Source: Acanthaster planci (Eukaryota; Echinodermata; Asteroidea; Valvatida; Acanthasteridae). From it: 64,000 nucleotides of DNA. The notes under the pieces were generated by a model that searched no databases, was not told the origin of the DNA, and was given only the letters and a program-made list of their open reading frames with translations. The position numbers and the translations under genes were made by a program. The stretch covers positions 2,259,469 through 2,323,468 of the forward strand of contig NW_019091371.1 in the NCBI RefSeq assembly GCF_001949145.1. The letters are read 5' to 3'. Below are positions 14,601 through 29,600 of the stretch, piece by piece (within the stretch, counting starts at the first letter, position 1; every line of letters starts with the position of its first letter).

Positions 14601-17600
14601 GTGTAGCTGAGTGGGCACACCCGGAAATCACGACAACCCTTTCTGGGTAAAATATACACATGTAGCAAAGGATAACAAAAGGTTTTCCCCCCTTATAATT
14701 ACACAATTTTCAACCTACACTCCATGTTCACTTCATGTTAGCGCAGTAAGGTTGGTCCAGTTGCCTGAGTCGGAAACTGTCCATCGTCACGACTTGGGGA
14801 TAACATGTACATGTACGCAACTGCACCGCATACATGTACATGTACATACGTAGAAAGATTAATGTTCAGAACATGTACATGGTGTGCATGGATGCTTCTT
14901 ACATACATGTACATGTTCACCTCTTTCTGGATAGCAGGTGATGGAGAGTGCTGATTAATGATGATGATGCGTGTAGTAAATCATAAACGTGATAGTAAAA
15001 AGGAGAGACGGATGAGGAATGAAGACAATGACATCAGTTTTATAACAACGGCAGTGGTGACTGATGATTAAGGCTGCATCCGAATCTCTTGTCTAGAGCT
15101 AGGTCTAGGTCTTCGTTCCATTGGAAATGCGTGGAGACGCGTAGACAATAGGCCTAGCCGTAGCTCTGGAAGCCCGTTTCAGACACGGCCTAAGATGAGG
15201 ATACAGTGTACATGTATATTTGGACACTTTGTGGGCTGGGCTGTGTGGTGTTCCCTGACTTAATTCTTTCCATTAAATTGCCTTCAGATTTGCCCTAGGG
15301 TCCCCATGCCCTCCACGAGCTGTTTTACATGTAGGGACAGACTTTCTGGTCTTGAGCACAATTCACACAAGCAGCAATGTTTGTTGTTTGGGGTGTCATC
15401 ATTTTTGTTGGTTGTGGTTTTTCCTTTTTTTTGGGGGGTGACCAAGAGCAGAATTTCTGATTGCACGAAAGCTCAGTATTACACCAGAAGTTGTCCATTT
15501 AATGTAACTCGACCTGGGCATTTTTTTTGTTGAAAACATTCTCCACATCTTGATAACGTTGATGGCCACTTCAACCATTCTCTTGAGCAACGTTTTTGAC
15601 TTTTTAAATCAGCCATGACTTTGATTGCTTGCCCTCTCTCTCAAAAACAAACCAAGAAACAAAAGGAGTCCGTTTAATTGCCACGTTCTGAAAAAAAAAG
15701 GAGAGAAAAAAATGAGACGGGACTGTCTGCAGACAAGTTTAGTTTCACTAAACAGAACAAGTAAGAAGAGATGCCAACATCTGTTCTCGTCTTAATTCAT
15801 ACGCATTCACATAAGCTTTTTTTGCATCTCCTGATCCAACGTGTATTCATGCGCACGTACATGTGTGCACCCGCTGCTTTCAACGGAAAATACTAATTGA
15901 ATTAATGGCTTCTCATTTGTCACTAATTTGTCCACAAACATCACCATCGAAACAGCAGTGAGTCACCCGCCTCCCTTCCTTATTCTGTAATTGTTGAGGC
16001 CTTCGCAGCAATGTTTGGCCAACCAATCACAGGTGATGTCATGTGTGAGACCGGTTGTTGACAAAGATCAATGTACACAGACCTCAGTCAAGGTCTCCTG
16101 TAATCAAAAGCTTTAAGCTGATATGATATGCACTTGGTGGTGTACGGACTTTTGGTTTCTTTTTTTTTTTCTTTTCAAGAGGCACTACTGTGCCAAAATG
16201 AAGCAATGCATACACAGCGCTCAAAAATTGGAAGCACCAACCTCTGGACATGCGGGTGTACCCAAAAGTAAAATGACATTTGATGTCACCTGATTTTTAC
16301 TCTAAACCCCCCCCCAAAAAAACCTATTCAAACCTTTGTTTTATCAGTACTTAACTCCATGAGTTGCATGAGTGATTATGGGCACTCTGTTTCATAATTT
16401 TGAACTGCAGTTTCCTGACATCTTCAGTCGAGTATTCGGCGCTTGTTCACAGTAATGCGCATCCCAAACATGTACTCAAAGTATCAGTACTTTCGTCTAC
16501 ACTCATGCTTGTTAATTTCTGCCAGAGGAAATGTATTCAAAAATGTCTAAAAATAAGGTAGTTACTCCAGCCAGGAAATTTATGTCGCATGATTGTAAAA
16601 TTTGAAAGGCAGAGAATAAACTGCCGCGTGTGGTAATTTCTTAAATTTGTGCACCATTCGCCATCAAATGTTGGGTCCACAGTAGACCAAATCCATTAAA
16701 GGTCTGTGCACCTCCGGTCACAAGTGTAAGCCAGCCACAAACCGTCTTCTTTACTGTTGGCATGGGAAACATGTTAAACGGGTTTTGAGTTTCATCAGCA
16801 GCGAACAATGAATTTTGTTTTGATCCGGCTGAGTGGGCTTACTGTCCACACAGGCATGTATATAATGATTACATGTACAGTGTATGGTACTCTTCAAAGC
16901 ATAGCAGTAAAATGGGCCCATTTTGAGATGCAGCACTTGAGATGGTACTTCAGGAGCATCAACCTCAAAGAGTGGTCACACAACACGCACTGTTGGTTCA
17001 ACAGACGATAAATTAACCAATGCGATCCACACTACAACATCTGTGATAGTGAAAAAGTGGGTTCCGTTGCGCAGTCGTAATGTTCCATTTGCAGATGTAC
17101 AAAAAGGGGGTTTGTTGGTCCAAAACTGAAACACGGTTTATCAGCTGGAATACTTGCAGTGATCAGATTTGTTAAACCAAAGATTCAATATCAAAATATT
17201 TGACAATGCGACATATCCAAAGGTTCGTTTGGTCTCGGGAAGTGGCCATGATCTGAATGTACATGTGCCGGTACATTGTGTACATAAATCAGCCGAAGGT
17301 CTGAAAATCTGAAATAAAATCGAGTTCAAAGATTTAATATCCGAAGAGCACCCACAGTTTGAAGTTCACATTTGACCTTCACTCTCAATTTACAGGTAAC
17401 ATGCTTTGTCTTTTTAAACAATAGAGGGATCCCAATTCGACGTTTTTAGCGTCGATCTGCGCACTTCCGCGTTTGAAAATGAAGCTGTATGTGTCAGCTT
17501 CAATTCTTGATACGATCAGACGATTAAAAGTAAGGAGTCAAGACAAAAAATACATAAAGGTATGTTAAATTCAGACTTTTCAGGCTGAACATTTTTGTGG

Positions 17601-20600
17601 AAGAGTCTTTCAGGATGATTCGACACGTAAAATCAAAAGAAAAATAACGACAATTGACTGCGAACTAACGTACTTGCGATGGTCGTGTATCTCGTGCAGT
17701 GGGCGTGGTTTAAACTGAAGTGGCGTCACACTTACGAACCGAATACCCTATGTACTGTGTGGACTCTGCGGGCGCGTGACGAAGTTCAACACAGAGAGCC
17801 TCGGTTTCGATGCAGATGTGCGTAGACGGCGCTAATGTGAAATCCCTCTGTTGGCCATTAAATTTGGATTCAAACCGAACCTACATGTACATATACTTGT
17901 ATTGTTGATTCTGACCATGGAATTTTATGATTGCTCTTAATCTACTTTGGGGCTATCTGCTCCGAGCGGAATAAAAGAGGGCGTGTTTTTTGGTACTCAC
18001 CACAAAGGCATGCCATGAGGCGCGCAAGTATATGCCCATTTGATGCGGAGCTCACTGAGTACGCATAACTATAATTTACTCTGGCATGTACGGTCTTGCA
18101 AAAACACGCAGAATATGTGCAAGAACCCACTGGTAACCACCTGTCTTTCCATTCACCGATTGGGGGTGCACTTCAGCTCGGGGCAGATAATTGCCAGCCT
18201 TTGGATTATTGAAGCCAGCAGGTTTCAGTCATGTAAGACAAACTTTGGACTAATGCAACTTTGGACAAATTAACAAACCTTTTGACTACATCAAAAGTCC
18301 TCTTTAGAGTACATGTAAAGTAGTACACGTACATTTATGTACTGAGTTGTAACCGAAAAACAGGCAACTGATGAGTGCTGCTGGGTCAATGTTTTCGGTA
18401 ATTGACCCTGGAGGTCTTGGTCCGTTTGAAGCTCGCGCAGAATTCCAGGTGGAAACAGGCTGTGCGCATCAGCAGTTTGCAATCAGGAATTTAGAAATTA
18501 ATAGCCCACAGGATCAGCTCAAAGCTACTGACCCAAACGGTTGTCAGATCGCCACATTTTACTTGCCATGCATACTTGTACATAGTGCAAGTTTTTAGAG
18601 ACAATGCAGACATTTGAAACAGTAAGTACAGGTACGTTACATGTTAAGCTGGACATCACTAAAGCTGCGCTGTGCTTTAATTACCAGTAAAAAGCCGTTC
18701 CCCTCATGGTGATTTGGTACAGAGGCCGTGGGAGGACTCCCAACTTGTGCTAGTGGCTGGGTCTACACGATAATTACAGGTTTCAGATTAATCACTGTAC
18801 ATACATGTACATGTAAATGCATTATGCACCAATACCACTTACACTGACTTACCTGCAGTGGCGTAGCACCAGGGGGGAGGGACAGGGGCACGCCACATGC
18901 CCCCCCAAAAAACTTTCCGTGCCCCCCAGGTGCCCCCTACTGTAAAAAACGCAGGAATGGATATTGAACAAGGCTAACAAAAACTTGCCCCCAAAAACAC
19001 ACCACTGACTTGCCCCTCTCCCATAAGATGCTGGTGTCCCTGTGTGCCCCCCCCCACCATCGGAATCCTAGCTACGCCTCTGCTTACCATACATGTATAA
19101 TGTTTCTAACATTTCAACTTGCAGGAAACTAATAAAAAATGGATATCAGTGGTGGCTCTTACTACATTGTAAATTGCTCAACGATGTCATTATAAAATGT
19201 ATGAATATTTTCGGGTTTGAATACCGGTAGACCATACGCAATGCAATATGTATCCATCCTTGGTGGTTTATAGATATTCAAAATGTGATGCTACAGTGTA
19301 CATGTACATACATGTACATCCGTACATGTATGCAAAAGTACATGTACATACATGTACATGTACGTGCAGGACAAAAAATGATAAGACGCCATTCCGAGGG
19401 GCCACGTACATGTTCACTCAGCTTCAGCCGTCTCAACCTGAGCGCACACGCGCACTTCGGCAATTGACTACTGCCTCTTGGTGGAGGAGGCATTCCACGC
19501 GCACCCGCCGCCTGTGTGTCAACACGATAGCCGCACAGTAATGGCTTAGTGACTGCCGCAGATCTGTCTAGATACCAGGCGTGTACGAACAAACAATTCA
19601 CACTATTAATGTGTCAACCAAAGGAACTGATCATTGTTAGGAAAAAAACACTTCCTTCTTGTTCACATGTACGCAGCGATGCTCAACTGTCTGACATGCA
19701 AGAACAGATCAGCCAATTCCGCACTGAACAATTACCGGTGTGTAACTGTGTATGTGTTCAGGGCATCTCCCTTCGATTGACTTTGATCATGTAACAGAGG
19801 ATAGTACCGCATTTCAAGAAAAAACTATCAGCTGCAACGTGGTGTAAAACCCATGGCTCAAAATTAATCATATTGGCACATACATGTATACATGTACCAG
19901 TATGCACACCACCTGACCACTGGACTTAATTTGATAGGAGATACTACGCGGTAGACCGACTGGACATTGCCGCTGTTGCATCAGAAAACAGGAAGCATAC
20001 ACTGTTCTATATTTTTATCAGAAGACTGGAAAGTCTTCACTGTGCTCAAAACCAATGCACTAGCTGCTCTTGAAGAAAATATATGAGTACATGTAGGGAA
20101 GGGATAATTTCTGAAGTACATGTACATGTACCGGTAGGTACGGTACAATATACAGAATCGCAATTTTGGATAGGCTTGTGGACACTGATCTGGTGTTCAT
20201 TTTTCCCAACACGAATGAACTAGTTTTTGGACGGCCGCTGGCAAGCCTAAGTGGACTCCCTCCAACGTAATATGCTCTGAAAAGTTACCGGTACATTGTA
20301 CATGTACATGCTGGTACATGTGCACATGTTGTAGAAGGACCTTCTAATAATCCCTTGCCAGTCATGCCAGTACATGCAATTAGACAAATTAAAATGTTCA
20401 GTACTTGTTGTTCTCTGCATTAATTGCATGTGAAACCTGAAAACAGTCTGAAAACCTGCAGCTGCCCGAAGATTTATATATGAACACGTACATGTACGTC
20501 CAGACCCTTAAGTGAAGAACAATGCGACGCATGCAGGTTTCAAACCAGTGGAACAGAATATACATGTAACCTGCCGATACATGTACACTAAGTACATGAA

Positions 20601-23600
20601 CATGTACTGTACCGGTACTGTACATGTACATGTACATGTACATCATTTCTACATTATTGTGAACATTATTATGCTAAACAACGTGTTAATGGTGACCTTT
20701 ACAAGCCTATTTGAGGCCATTACATGTGTATTATGCTGTATTTTGAAGATTTTTGTACTGGTATTTGGATGAATATTCACACAAGCATGGTACTGGTACA
20801 GTACATGTCCATGTGGGTCTGCTCATTGTACATGTACGTCACAGTCTTGTTTTTCCTATGTACATGACGTACAAGNNNNNNNNNNNNNNNNNNNNNNNNN
20901 NNNNNNNNNNNNNNNNNNNNNNNNNNNNNNNNNNNNNNNNNNNNNNNNNNNNNNNNNNNNNNNNNNNNNNNNNNNNNNNNNNNNNNNNNNNNNNNNNNNN
21001 NNNNNNNNNNNNNNNNNNNNNNNNNNNNNNNNNNNNNNNNNNNNNNNNNNNNNNNNNNNNNNNNNNNNNNNNNNNNNNNNNNNNNNNNNNNNNNNNNNNN
21101 NNNNNNNNNNNNNNNNNNNNNNNNNNNNNNNNNNNNNNNNNNNNNNNNNNNNNNNNNNNNNNNNNNNNNNNNNNNNNNNNNNNNNNNNNNNNNNNNNNNN
21201 NNNNNNNNNNNNNNNNNNNNNNNNNNNNNNNNNNNNNNNNNNNNNNNNNNNNNNNNNNNNNNNNNNNNNNNNNNNNNNNNNNNNNNNNNNNNNNNNNNNN
21301 NNNNNNNNNNNNNNNNNNNNNNNNNNNNNNNNNNNNNNNNNNNNNNNNNNNNNNNNNNNNNNNNNNNNNNNNNNNNNNNNNNNNNNNNNNNNNNNNNNNN
21401 NNNNNNNNNNNNNNNNNNNNNNNNNNNNNNNNNNNNNNNNNNNNNNNNNNNNNNNNNNNNAACTATATGGCTGTACATACGTAGATGTATATAAGGAACT
21501 ATATGGCTGTACACGTATACCTACATGTATACAAGAAAATATGGTACATGTATATGCCTGCTGGTCCGCAGTACAAAAGTGAAGTTTTAAAATTAAAGTT
21601 TTAAAAATTCAGCGTAGCTACCGGTATCAAAAGAAATACCAGATAATGTGCTGCTGAAAAAAATGGGCCTCCCAAATGAAAATACATGTACAACCCTCTT
21701 CAACATTACTGGGCAAATTACATGTACATGTATGTACCGACCATTTGAACAAATTTGAGGTAAAATTGAAAACCAACCAAAGGCTGATTTTTCTGCCAAC
21801 TTTGGCCGCCCATACAAATTGTAGGTAAAATGAGAGTGGTCAAGGAACATGTATACTGTGCATGAATGCCTACATGCACAAGTACATGTACTGTACATGT
21901 CCATGTACAGTACCGATACATGCATGACACTGCATGTATTTAAAATGTTTGGCATGAGTATCTTTGCAGTACATGTATAATGTACCAGTAGATGACTACA
22001 GTACAGTACATGTACATGTACACTGTACATATATGTATGTACATGTACATGAGGACTTGTGACACACATTAAAATGTGAAGAGACTGCAATGTGGGGACG
22101 TACACTGTGTACTGTGAGGACCAATGGATTGAGTATGCTGTGAATTAAGTGAGGAAATGTGAGGACACTACAAGCCTCAAGCTGGATCAATTTTCTTAGC
22201 AATGGATGCTCCTTTAATCAGAAAAGAAACTCCGTTGGTCCATGAACGACTAAGAAATGAATGCATTATGGTCGCATCACTACCAACAAAACGAACACTC
22301 CTAGCTGACCAATAGGGCTCTTTTCAAGTGATGAGGTACATGTAGTGTCTCTGTTAGAGGTGGGTATAGTGATGGATGTAATTTAGCAATGTCTATATTA
22401 CATCAGTCAACACGTAGGGTAAAACTGGGTTAAAATGCCCATGGGATAAAAACGGCCATGGGGTAAAAACACCCAAGGGGTGAAAACACCCAAGGGGTAA
22501 AAACACCCATGGGGTAAAAACACCCAAGGGGTGAAAACACCCAAGGGGTAAAAACGCCCATGGGGTAAAAACACCCAAGGGGTGAAAACACCCAAGGGGT
22601 GAAAACACCCAAGGGGTAAAAACGCCCATGGGGTAAAAACGCCCAATGGGGTAAAAACACCCAAAGGGTAAAAACGCCCATGGGGTAAAAACGCCCAATG
22701 GGGTAAAAACACCCAAGGGGTAAAAAGGTCCATGGTGTAAAAACACCCAAGGGGTAAAAACACCCAAGGGGTAAAAACGCCCATGGGGTAAAAACACCCA
22801 ATGGGGTAAAAACACCCAAAGGGTAAAAACGCCCATGGGGTAAAAACGCCCAATGGGGTAAAAACACCCAAGGGGTAAAAAGGTCCATGGTGTAAAAACA
22901 CCCATGGTTATACATTTAACTACCAGTAGCGGTACGTGTCAACTGTATTTGAACAATTTATTTTGTGGTTGATTTAGTGTGGTCAGTAAGTACACGTAAA
23001 TCAATAAGAAATGTGACAATACTGCAGGAAAACCTCCAGAATGCCCATATTCTATAAAAAAAAAAACCATGGGCGAGCATTTTTACCCCGAGACCAGGAT
23101 AAAAACACCCGCCATACATGTACATCTTCTAAAAAGAAGAGGGAATTTTCTTCTCATCAATGTCATTTTGATGATTATATTTGTATGGAAAAGAGGACAC
23201 ATGTATTGCATATAACCGCAAACAAAAACCACAAAACTGAAAAAGTGGACTTTTTTACCCCAGTTGACCCTACAGTACGTGTAAAGTTCCTGGCCAATAT
23301 GGTGTATGACGGTACATGTACATGTAACAGAGAGCTCTAAGAAAGTTTGTCATATAGACGGCTACTGATAAGTAGCCAGAACCCAGCATAATGTATATTT
23401 GTACCAGTACATGTATCCGTGTATGCTGTGCATGTGTTTGCATGCCTGAAGGGCCAATGTCGTGAGCCCGCGCCTAGCCACGGACGACCCCCCGAAATCC
23501 CATAAAAGTGGAAGCGCTCCGGCAATCAGGGCGTCCCCGCAATCCAATCAGCCGAGGAATGATTCCCCCCGAGAACGATAGCAGCACACGTCCCTATCAC

Positions 23601-26600
23601 TCATTTACTGGCATGCATGCGAGTGAGGAGCGGTGTACCGGTATGACGAGCGTGCATAGGCTACTTCTGAGCTGCTTTCCACAATAGGCCGCTCACAATT
23701 GACTCTCGGGGTCTATCGTGCAGACTGGATGAGCAGGAAGCACGGCAAAGGGCAATAAATGTCAAGTTGCCTACACGTTCCATCGCCGTATGCATGCCAA
23801 ACATTTCACACACAATGTCCAGTATATCACATGTAATTAGGCATGTGTGTTTACATGTACAGTGTATTTGCTGGGCTGATCTGAAATGAACATTTACAAG
23901 CACAGTACATGTACATGTACATGTCAGGCTGGATCAGGCGAACGGATGCTGACGGTGGCCTAAGCCAAAGGCCCGGGGTATCATCAGCATCCAGCAAGCA
24001 CATTCATACGTAGAGTACTGTACCAGTATGGTATTTGTTCTCAATTGCACCGTTTAGTCAGAAAGTAAAAATAAGTTTCCAAATAATTTAGTTTGACAAT
24101 TTGGCTTCTTTTCATTAAACCCCTTCTTGCCATATTCAGGATATAAATGGTTTTGTGCCTCTTATGAGCAGTCATGAACAATTAGTTCTCCTTGTAGACT
24201 GGCGCACGCATGGAGCGCCAGTGTGTGAGCAGAACGCAATGAGCTAACGCAGCGTGAAACTGGTAAATTCTCAAAAATATGGATATGTACAGGTACCCGG
24301 TAGTATTGTGCACAAGTGAAGATGATGAACCAGCAAACGATACGAGGAAAACTGGACCAGATTTCATATACAGTACACGCAGGAGCTACTACCAGGGGTG
24401 AGATTGACCAATGATAAAATAGCTGAAACCAGCTAAAAAAAAAAAGAAAGAGGCTGAACTGTGAATACTGTATCTATAGAAATATGGACATGATGGAAGA
24501 GCTGCGTAGCACCGTGATCAGAATATCGACAAGAATATAATACTAAATCAGTGCTCTGAAATACGTGATTGCTGAGCTTTCGGTAACTGAGTACCTTCTC
24601 CAAGGCAAGCAGAATCTGCTTGCCTTGGAGAAGGTACTCAGCCAGTGAGGAAAAAAAGCTGAAATCCACAACAACAAAAAACTAAAATCAGCTAAAAAGC
24701 TGAGAAATCTCACCCCTGTACTACATCAACCCTGGAAAAGGTATTTTTATCGACGAGCTAGTGCCTATCAACTGCAGTAAGACTGGCCTTACATGCACAT
24801 GTACATGTATGTGGAGGGCTCTCGACCAACGGGAATGGCTGTTTACAGTTTGCCTTGTAAGAACTTCCAACTTGTGAATGAGAACGGATTATCAATGAGT
24901 ACGCATCCACATTTTAAATGAAAGGGTGGCAGTTTGCATTGTATCGATGCACCTGCCGTACACTGTACACCATGTACATGTACATACTGTGGGGAAAATT
25001 TCTGCCCTTGTTGACTGCATAAATTCTGCAATCGTTCTTAATCATCTGGAAAGCCATTCTCTGGTTGTCATACATGACATGTAAATTAATTGATTTTTTT
25101 TTTTTACCCACCAACTGGTACAGTCTACGAGGAAGATTAATTGCTGCAACAGTGACAATTTTACCGGTTGCAAAAATTGGTTCCCTGAGGACTTCATTGT
25201 TTTGTGTGGTGGAGATCGAAAGCTCGGATTCAGTGTCAGTCCTTATTGGTACGTGTACATGATTGGACGGGATTATGTGGCCGGCATTATACAAGATTAA
25301 TTGCAGCCCTGTGATCAAGCAATCAGCGGACAATCTGACCTGTTTAGTCCCATCTTTGGTCATGTGACCACGCTGCTGTTACACTGGTTGCATTATGCTA
25401 CCGTATTTAAGAAGCATGGGGACATTTTACATGTATAATACACAAGTAGCGGCAGATGTCTGTGATGTATAGTACATATGTATACATAAGGTCCAGTTCT
25501 AAAAGAAGCATGAACAAATTTTGGTTGTTGAATCAATTTCCTACAGAATGAACAATTTTACATGTACAGAGCAATAAAATGATGTCATTCTCAACTTGAA
25601 AACTACATGTAACTTTGTGTACGTACGTATCTAATGCATGGTACATGTACTTCGATCACACAGGACAAACAATAGCCCTTAAATACATGTACCATAAATG
25701 ACGTCGTATCAGTAGCTTTTTCCACAGTGATAAGACTCATGCGGCCACTTTCATGACAATTGGCTTCTATCTGCTGGGAGAGATGATTCAAACCAATCTG
25801 GCTTACATTCCAGCTGGCCACTTCCGAACATCAGCAAATGCCCTCCTGTCAGGCAGTGAATCACCACCGCTCATCAACGAGGGCCGGTTATGACAAGCAC
25901 ATCCAAGGCAAACCAAGCTGCCCCCCCCAGTCTAGGCACTTCCATTGTGGAGCTATTTGTGACATGGGAGAAGCGGAGTGTTTGCCTCTCCACCTTTCAG
26001 ACTTCACTTTGAGTCAACAGCTTCCATAAATTTATTGCAGTATCGCGACATGATCATAACTAAACAATAGGGCACCCACAGTTATTCTCTATGGTTCTCA
26101 TTTCTTGGTACAAGTAGCCGAGAGAAAAAAATCCAATCCGCAAGGGCAAAAACTACTGTACATGTAATAACCGGTCGGTATCTGCTCCCATTTTCTTTCA
26201 CAGAGCGGCTGGTGTTTGGACATCCTGTGGGAGATCCATAATTTGCTTCAGTCTAAAATGGGTACACTGTCCTCCAGCTGGTACTTGCAAAATGAACACG
26301 GTGCACACATTACATGTACATGTACTTGTATGTACCGGGTACATGTAGATTTGGTGTTTTTGATGTTTTTTTCAAAATGAACAATTGCCTCTGCTGCCAA
26401 GTGGTTCACGCATGTGCCGGTGCATGTACTATAGTTACAAACTTTGGCCACGCATGTAATCCTGAACAAATGACACCGCCAAAGTTGTATTCATTCAACA
26501 TTTCCTCCCGCCCCACCAAAAAAATGAAAAAAATTAATCCAAAAAATCAAACTAAACAACTATAGTGAGCGGCTCCAAACAAATGTGCATTTCGTTGAAA

Positions 26601-29600
26601 CTTTGGCTTCTGGGTAAAATTCCTCCGCTGGAACCCTGCATCACTTTGGCTTTTTTTTCTTTGCAAATCAAAACCTCGGAGTTCAGTTACATGTAAATGT
26701 AACTCAGCGATCCTACATGTACACTTACAAATCTCACATGCACCGTGCATTTCTGTGTATTGAGCATGTGGGTGTGCATTTTATTAGTAATTACACAAAT
26801 TACGCTGACTGAAACGTCATTTTGTAGAACAGAAATTGATTAATTAGACCAAAATGGTGTGCAGGCATCATAGAGCCGTTGAAGCATTTTTACAAATCGT
26901 CCTGCCGTCTCACACAAAAAATTAAAAGAACTCTATTCGACGTGTCGGAAAATTTCTAGACTGAGTCATGACAACCACAATTCCGAGACCATGACGTGGA
27001 AGGGGGGAGGGTGGCGTCCCCACACAAACCCTGTCACGGTTTAAAGAGCCATTTGCCGTGATTTATCTGGTAAATGAGGTGGAACAGTTTCCTTGTGGCC
27101 GGCCGGCGGAGGGCGCCGTGTCCACTGAGTCAACCCAGCAAAGGGAAGGGGTTTGGGACTCTGGGAGAGACAACCAGCATTTCTGAATAAACAGGGCACA
27201 CTCCTAATTGGCACATTTACCCACAAAGCTCCCCGGGGGACAAAATAGCATACCGTAACCCCCCGGGGCTTGCTTGATCTGTATCATGCATACACACTCT
27301 TACGGACGTTGGGCGGGCGTCACTCATCAGCCAATTTGATAAAATGCCACATTTGCCCGATTCACCCTTCTCAGTGGCAACAGTTGGCAAATGTTGACAT
27401 ACCGGTATGCCTCCTGCCTGTTAATGACGTTTCACTTTATACAGTACCGGTAAGTTACACTGATCTGTGAAACGGGACTAGGGAAAAACACCGTTAACCT
27501 GTTTATGTTGGGTTTTCTTCTCCGAAAAGCTCCCCGGGGCGGGTTTTGTTTGCAAATCTGGCCCAACCGAGCACAATACTCTTCATACTTTACCCAACCA
27601 TGGAAATGAAAAAAAAAAAAATCTCAAATGAGCATGCACATCCTCCGTGGAAAAAATAAGGCAAACTATGTTTACACGTCATCTGGTGGCAAGTGGTAAA
27701 ACCATGATGCGATTTTCAGCAACCTCAAAAAAAATGCCCTATGGAAAAATACCTGATTCTCTATAAAACTACATGTAACTTAAAGGGGAATTCAGGCCGA
27801 GGTTATTCAGATGGGTATCAATTTATTCTTCCTTTTATTTAAATAATTGTGACCCAGCCTAAAATGAGTCAGAAGTCACCGGAGCTACTCTTGGGTTAAA
27901 AGTGACATCACAATGGGAACCTATTCCAGGACCGATTTCCATCTCCTACCGGTCAACGTCCAGAATACTGGCAGGGGAACAGGGAACCTGCACTCGTTGG
28001 CAAAATCCCACTTTCCTTGGTGTCCCTTGTGCATTCACCAAGGTGACCAATTGCAGCAAAATCAGTCCCAAGTCACTGGTGCCACTATTGAGTTGAAGGC
28101 CTCTTGAAAACTTTAGCACAATGACACATATCAACAGGAATTCTACTTTATGTCTGTCACTCACACACTTGCTAGATTCACTTTCATGAGGATGTCAAAT
28201 CGAATGAAAAGTCTAAAGAAAGAGCCTGGTTGGCTCTTTTTACTGCAAACTATGGTAAAACTATGGTAACTATGGTAAAACTATGGTAACTATGGTAAAA
28301 CTATGGTAACTACAGTGTATGGTAAAACAAAATCAGTTCAAACAGGAATAAGACTCATTTTGTTAGATGTCGTCTCAAATTTGAAACAGTGTAATAAAGG
28401 TGTTCAAATGTACAACATATCTACCTGTACATGTGTATACATATCAGCCCCCCACTGGACCCACAAAGTGAGCAATTTTTCTAGCAATGGAGGCTCCTGC
28501 AGTAAGAACTGCTCTTCACTGGTTCACAAATGACTATGAAAATGCATGTGTTAACCACTTCGCACCAGGGTTAGTTATCAATGTTGATGCTGCTGGGCCG
28601 GGATATTTATCATTTTTTCTGTTTTGAAAATTCTTCAAAAATTCATCATTTCATTTAACCGACGTTTATACCCACATGAAGTAATCTTCAGGCACTACTC
28701 TACATGTAAGTTGACAGGTGACCTTCATTGATGCCCGGGCGTTTCAGCCAGGCCCAAAGCCTTGTCAAAAGAGCCCAGAGCACCCGGCGGCAAGTGGTTA
28801 AAATCGTGTTGCTACTGGTCAACAAAATAAACACTCCCCATCAACGAGGCTCTTTTCAACTGACGAGGGAGTGCTTCTGCTCAAGGCAGCTAATCCTTTA
28901 ATACAGAGTGGCTCGTAGGTCATCAACTTGAGCAAAGTAAATACACTGGTACAAATACATATACCATGTACATGTATGTGGGGTGCGATCAGTCGATATG
29001 TACCACTGCTTGATATTTGCGCTTTGATCTGTGGATCTTATTCCACGGTTTGACACGAGCCAATCACCTCGACTTTCACATTCGCTACTGTAGAGTACCG
29101 AACTGAATACGTCACGCGCACAATTAGTGTGTAAAAGGCATTAGCGCGAGGACCAGCGCGTGAACCAACACAGTGATGATGTCAGACTTTTGTACTCTAT
29201 AGAAGACTGTTTCAAAAAAGAGACGTAGAGTCAGAGATTTTACATAGGATCTGAAACTGGCTTATTGCAATGCCATGATTGCACTGACCAGCCAATCACC
29301 CCCAAAATACATTTACATTTAACAGGTGATGCAATAGCATTTCTGCATGGTCGCTAGAGAGTAAATTACGTTGCATTTGTGACACATTTACATGTACAAT
29401 TAGCTAAAACGTCAGTGACAGGACTCAAGGCGCAGTGGAAACCGTGAAAACAGGAAGGGGCCTAAACACAAACATGTACATGCGTAATTGGCCCTGCAAG
29501 AAAGGCCCAACGAGACTCGTTAAAGACAGAATGGTTGTGGGCGCTTACCGATTGTTGCCGCCCGTTCTGTCCTTGGATATCCCCTTGATCATTTCCATGT

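Larger units (their letters stand above)
13891..29548 (-). other. APIP intron 5 (15.7 kb)
   Basis: The largest intron. It holds a 585-N gap, two transposons with hAT-like ends (18856-19082, 24393-24718), a minisatellite (22436-22905), a nested transposon pair (28460-28915), a short tandem repeat (28252-28325) and dense TACATGTA words. I saw no exon of another gene on either strand. Confidence 0.7.

Noticed and set aside
22436-22905. CRISPR-like regular repeats
   Set aside because: The units are directly adjacent with no unique spacers, and the genome is eukaryotic.
22393-22915. Three overlapping ~165-codon reverse frames rich in GVFTPW
   Set aside because: A product of a ~15-bp minisatellite with no stop codon in the unit.
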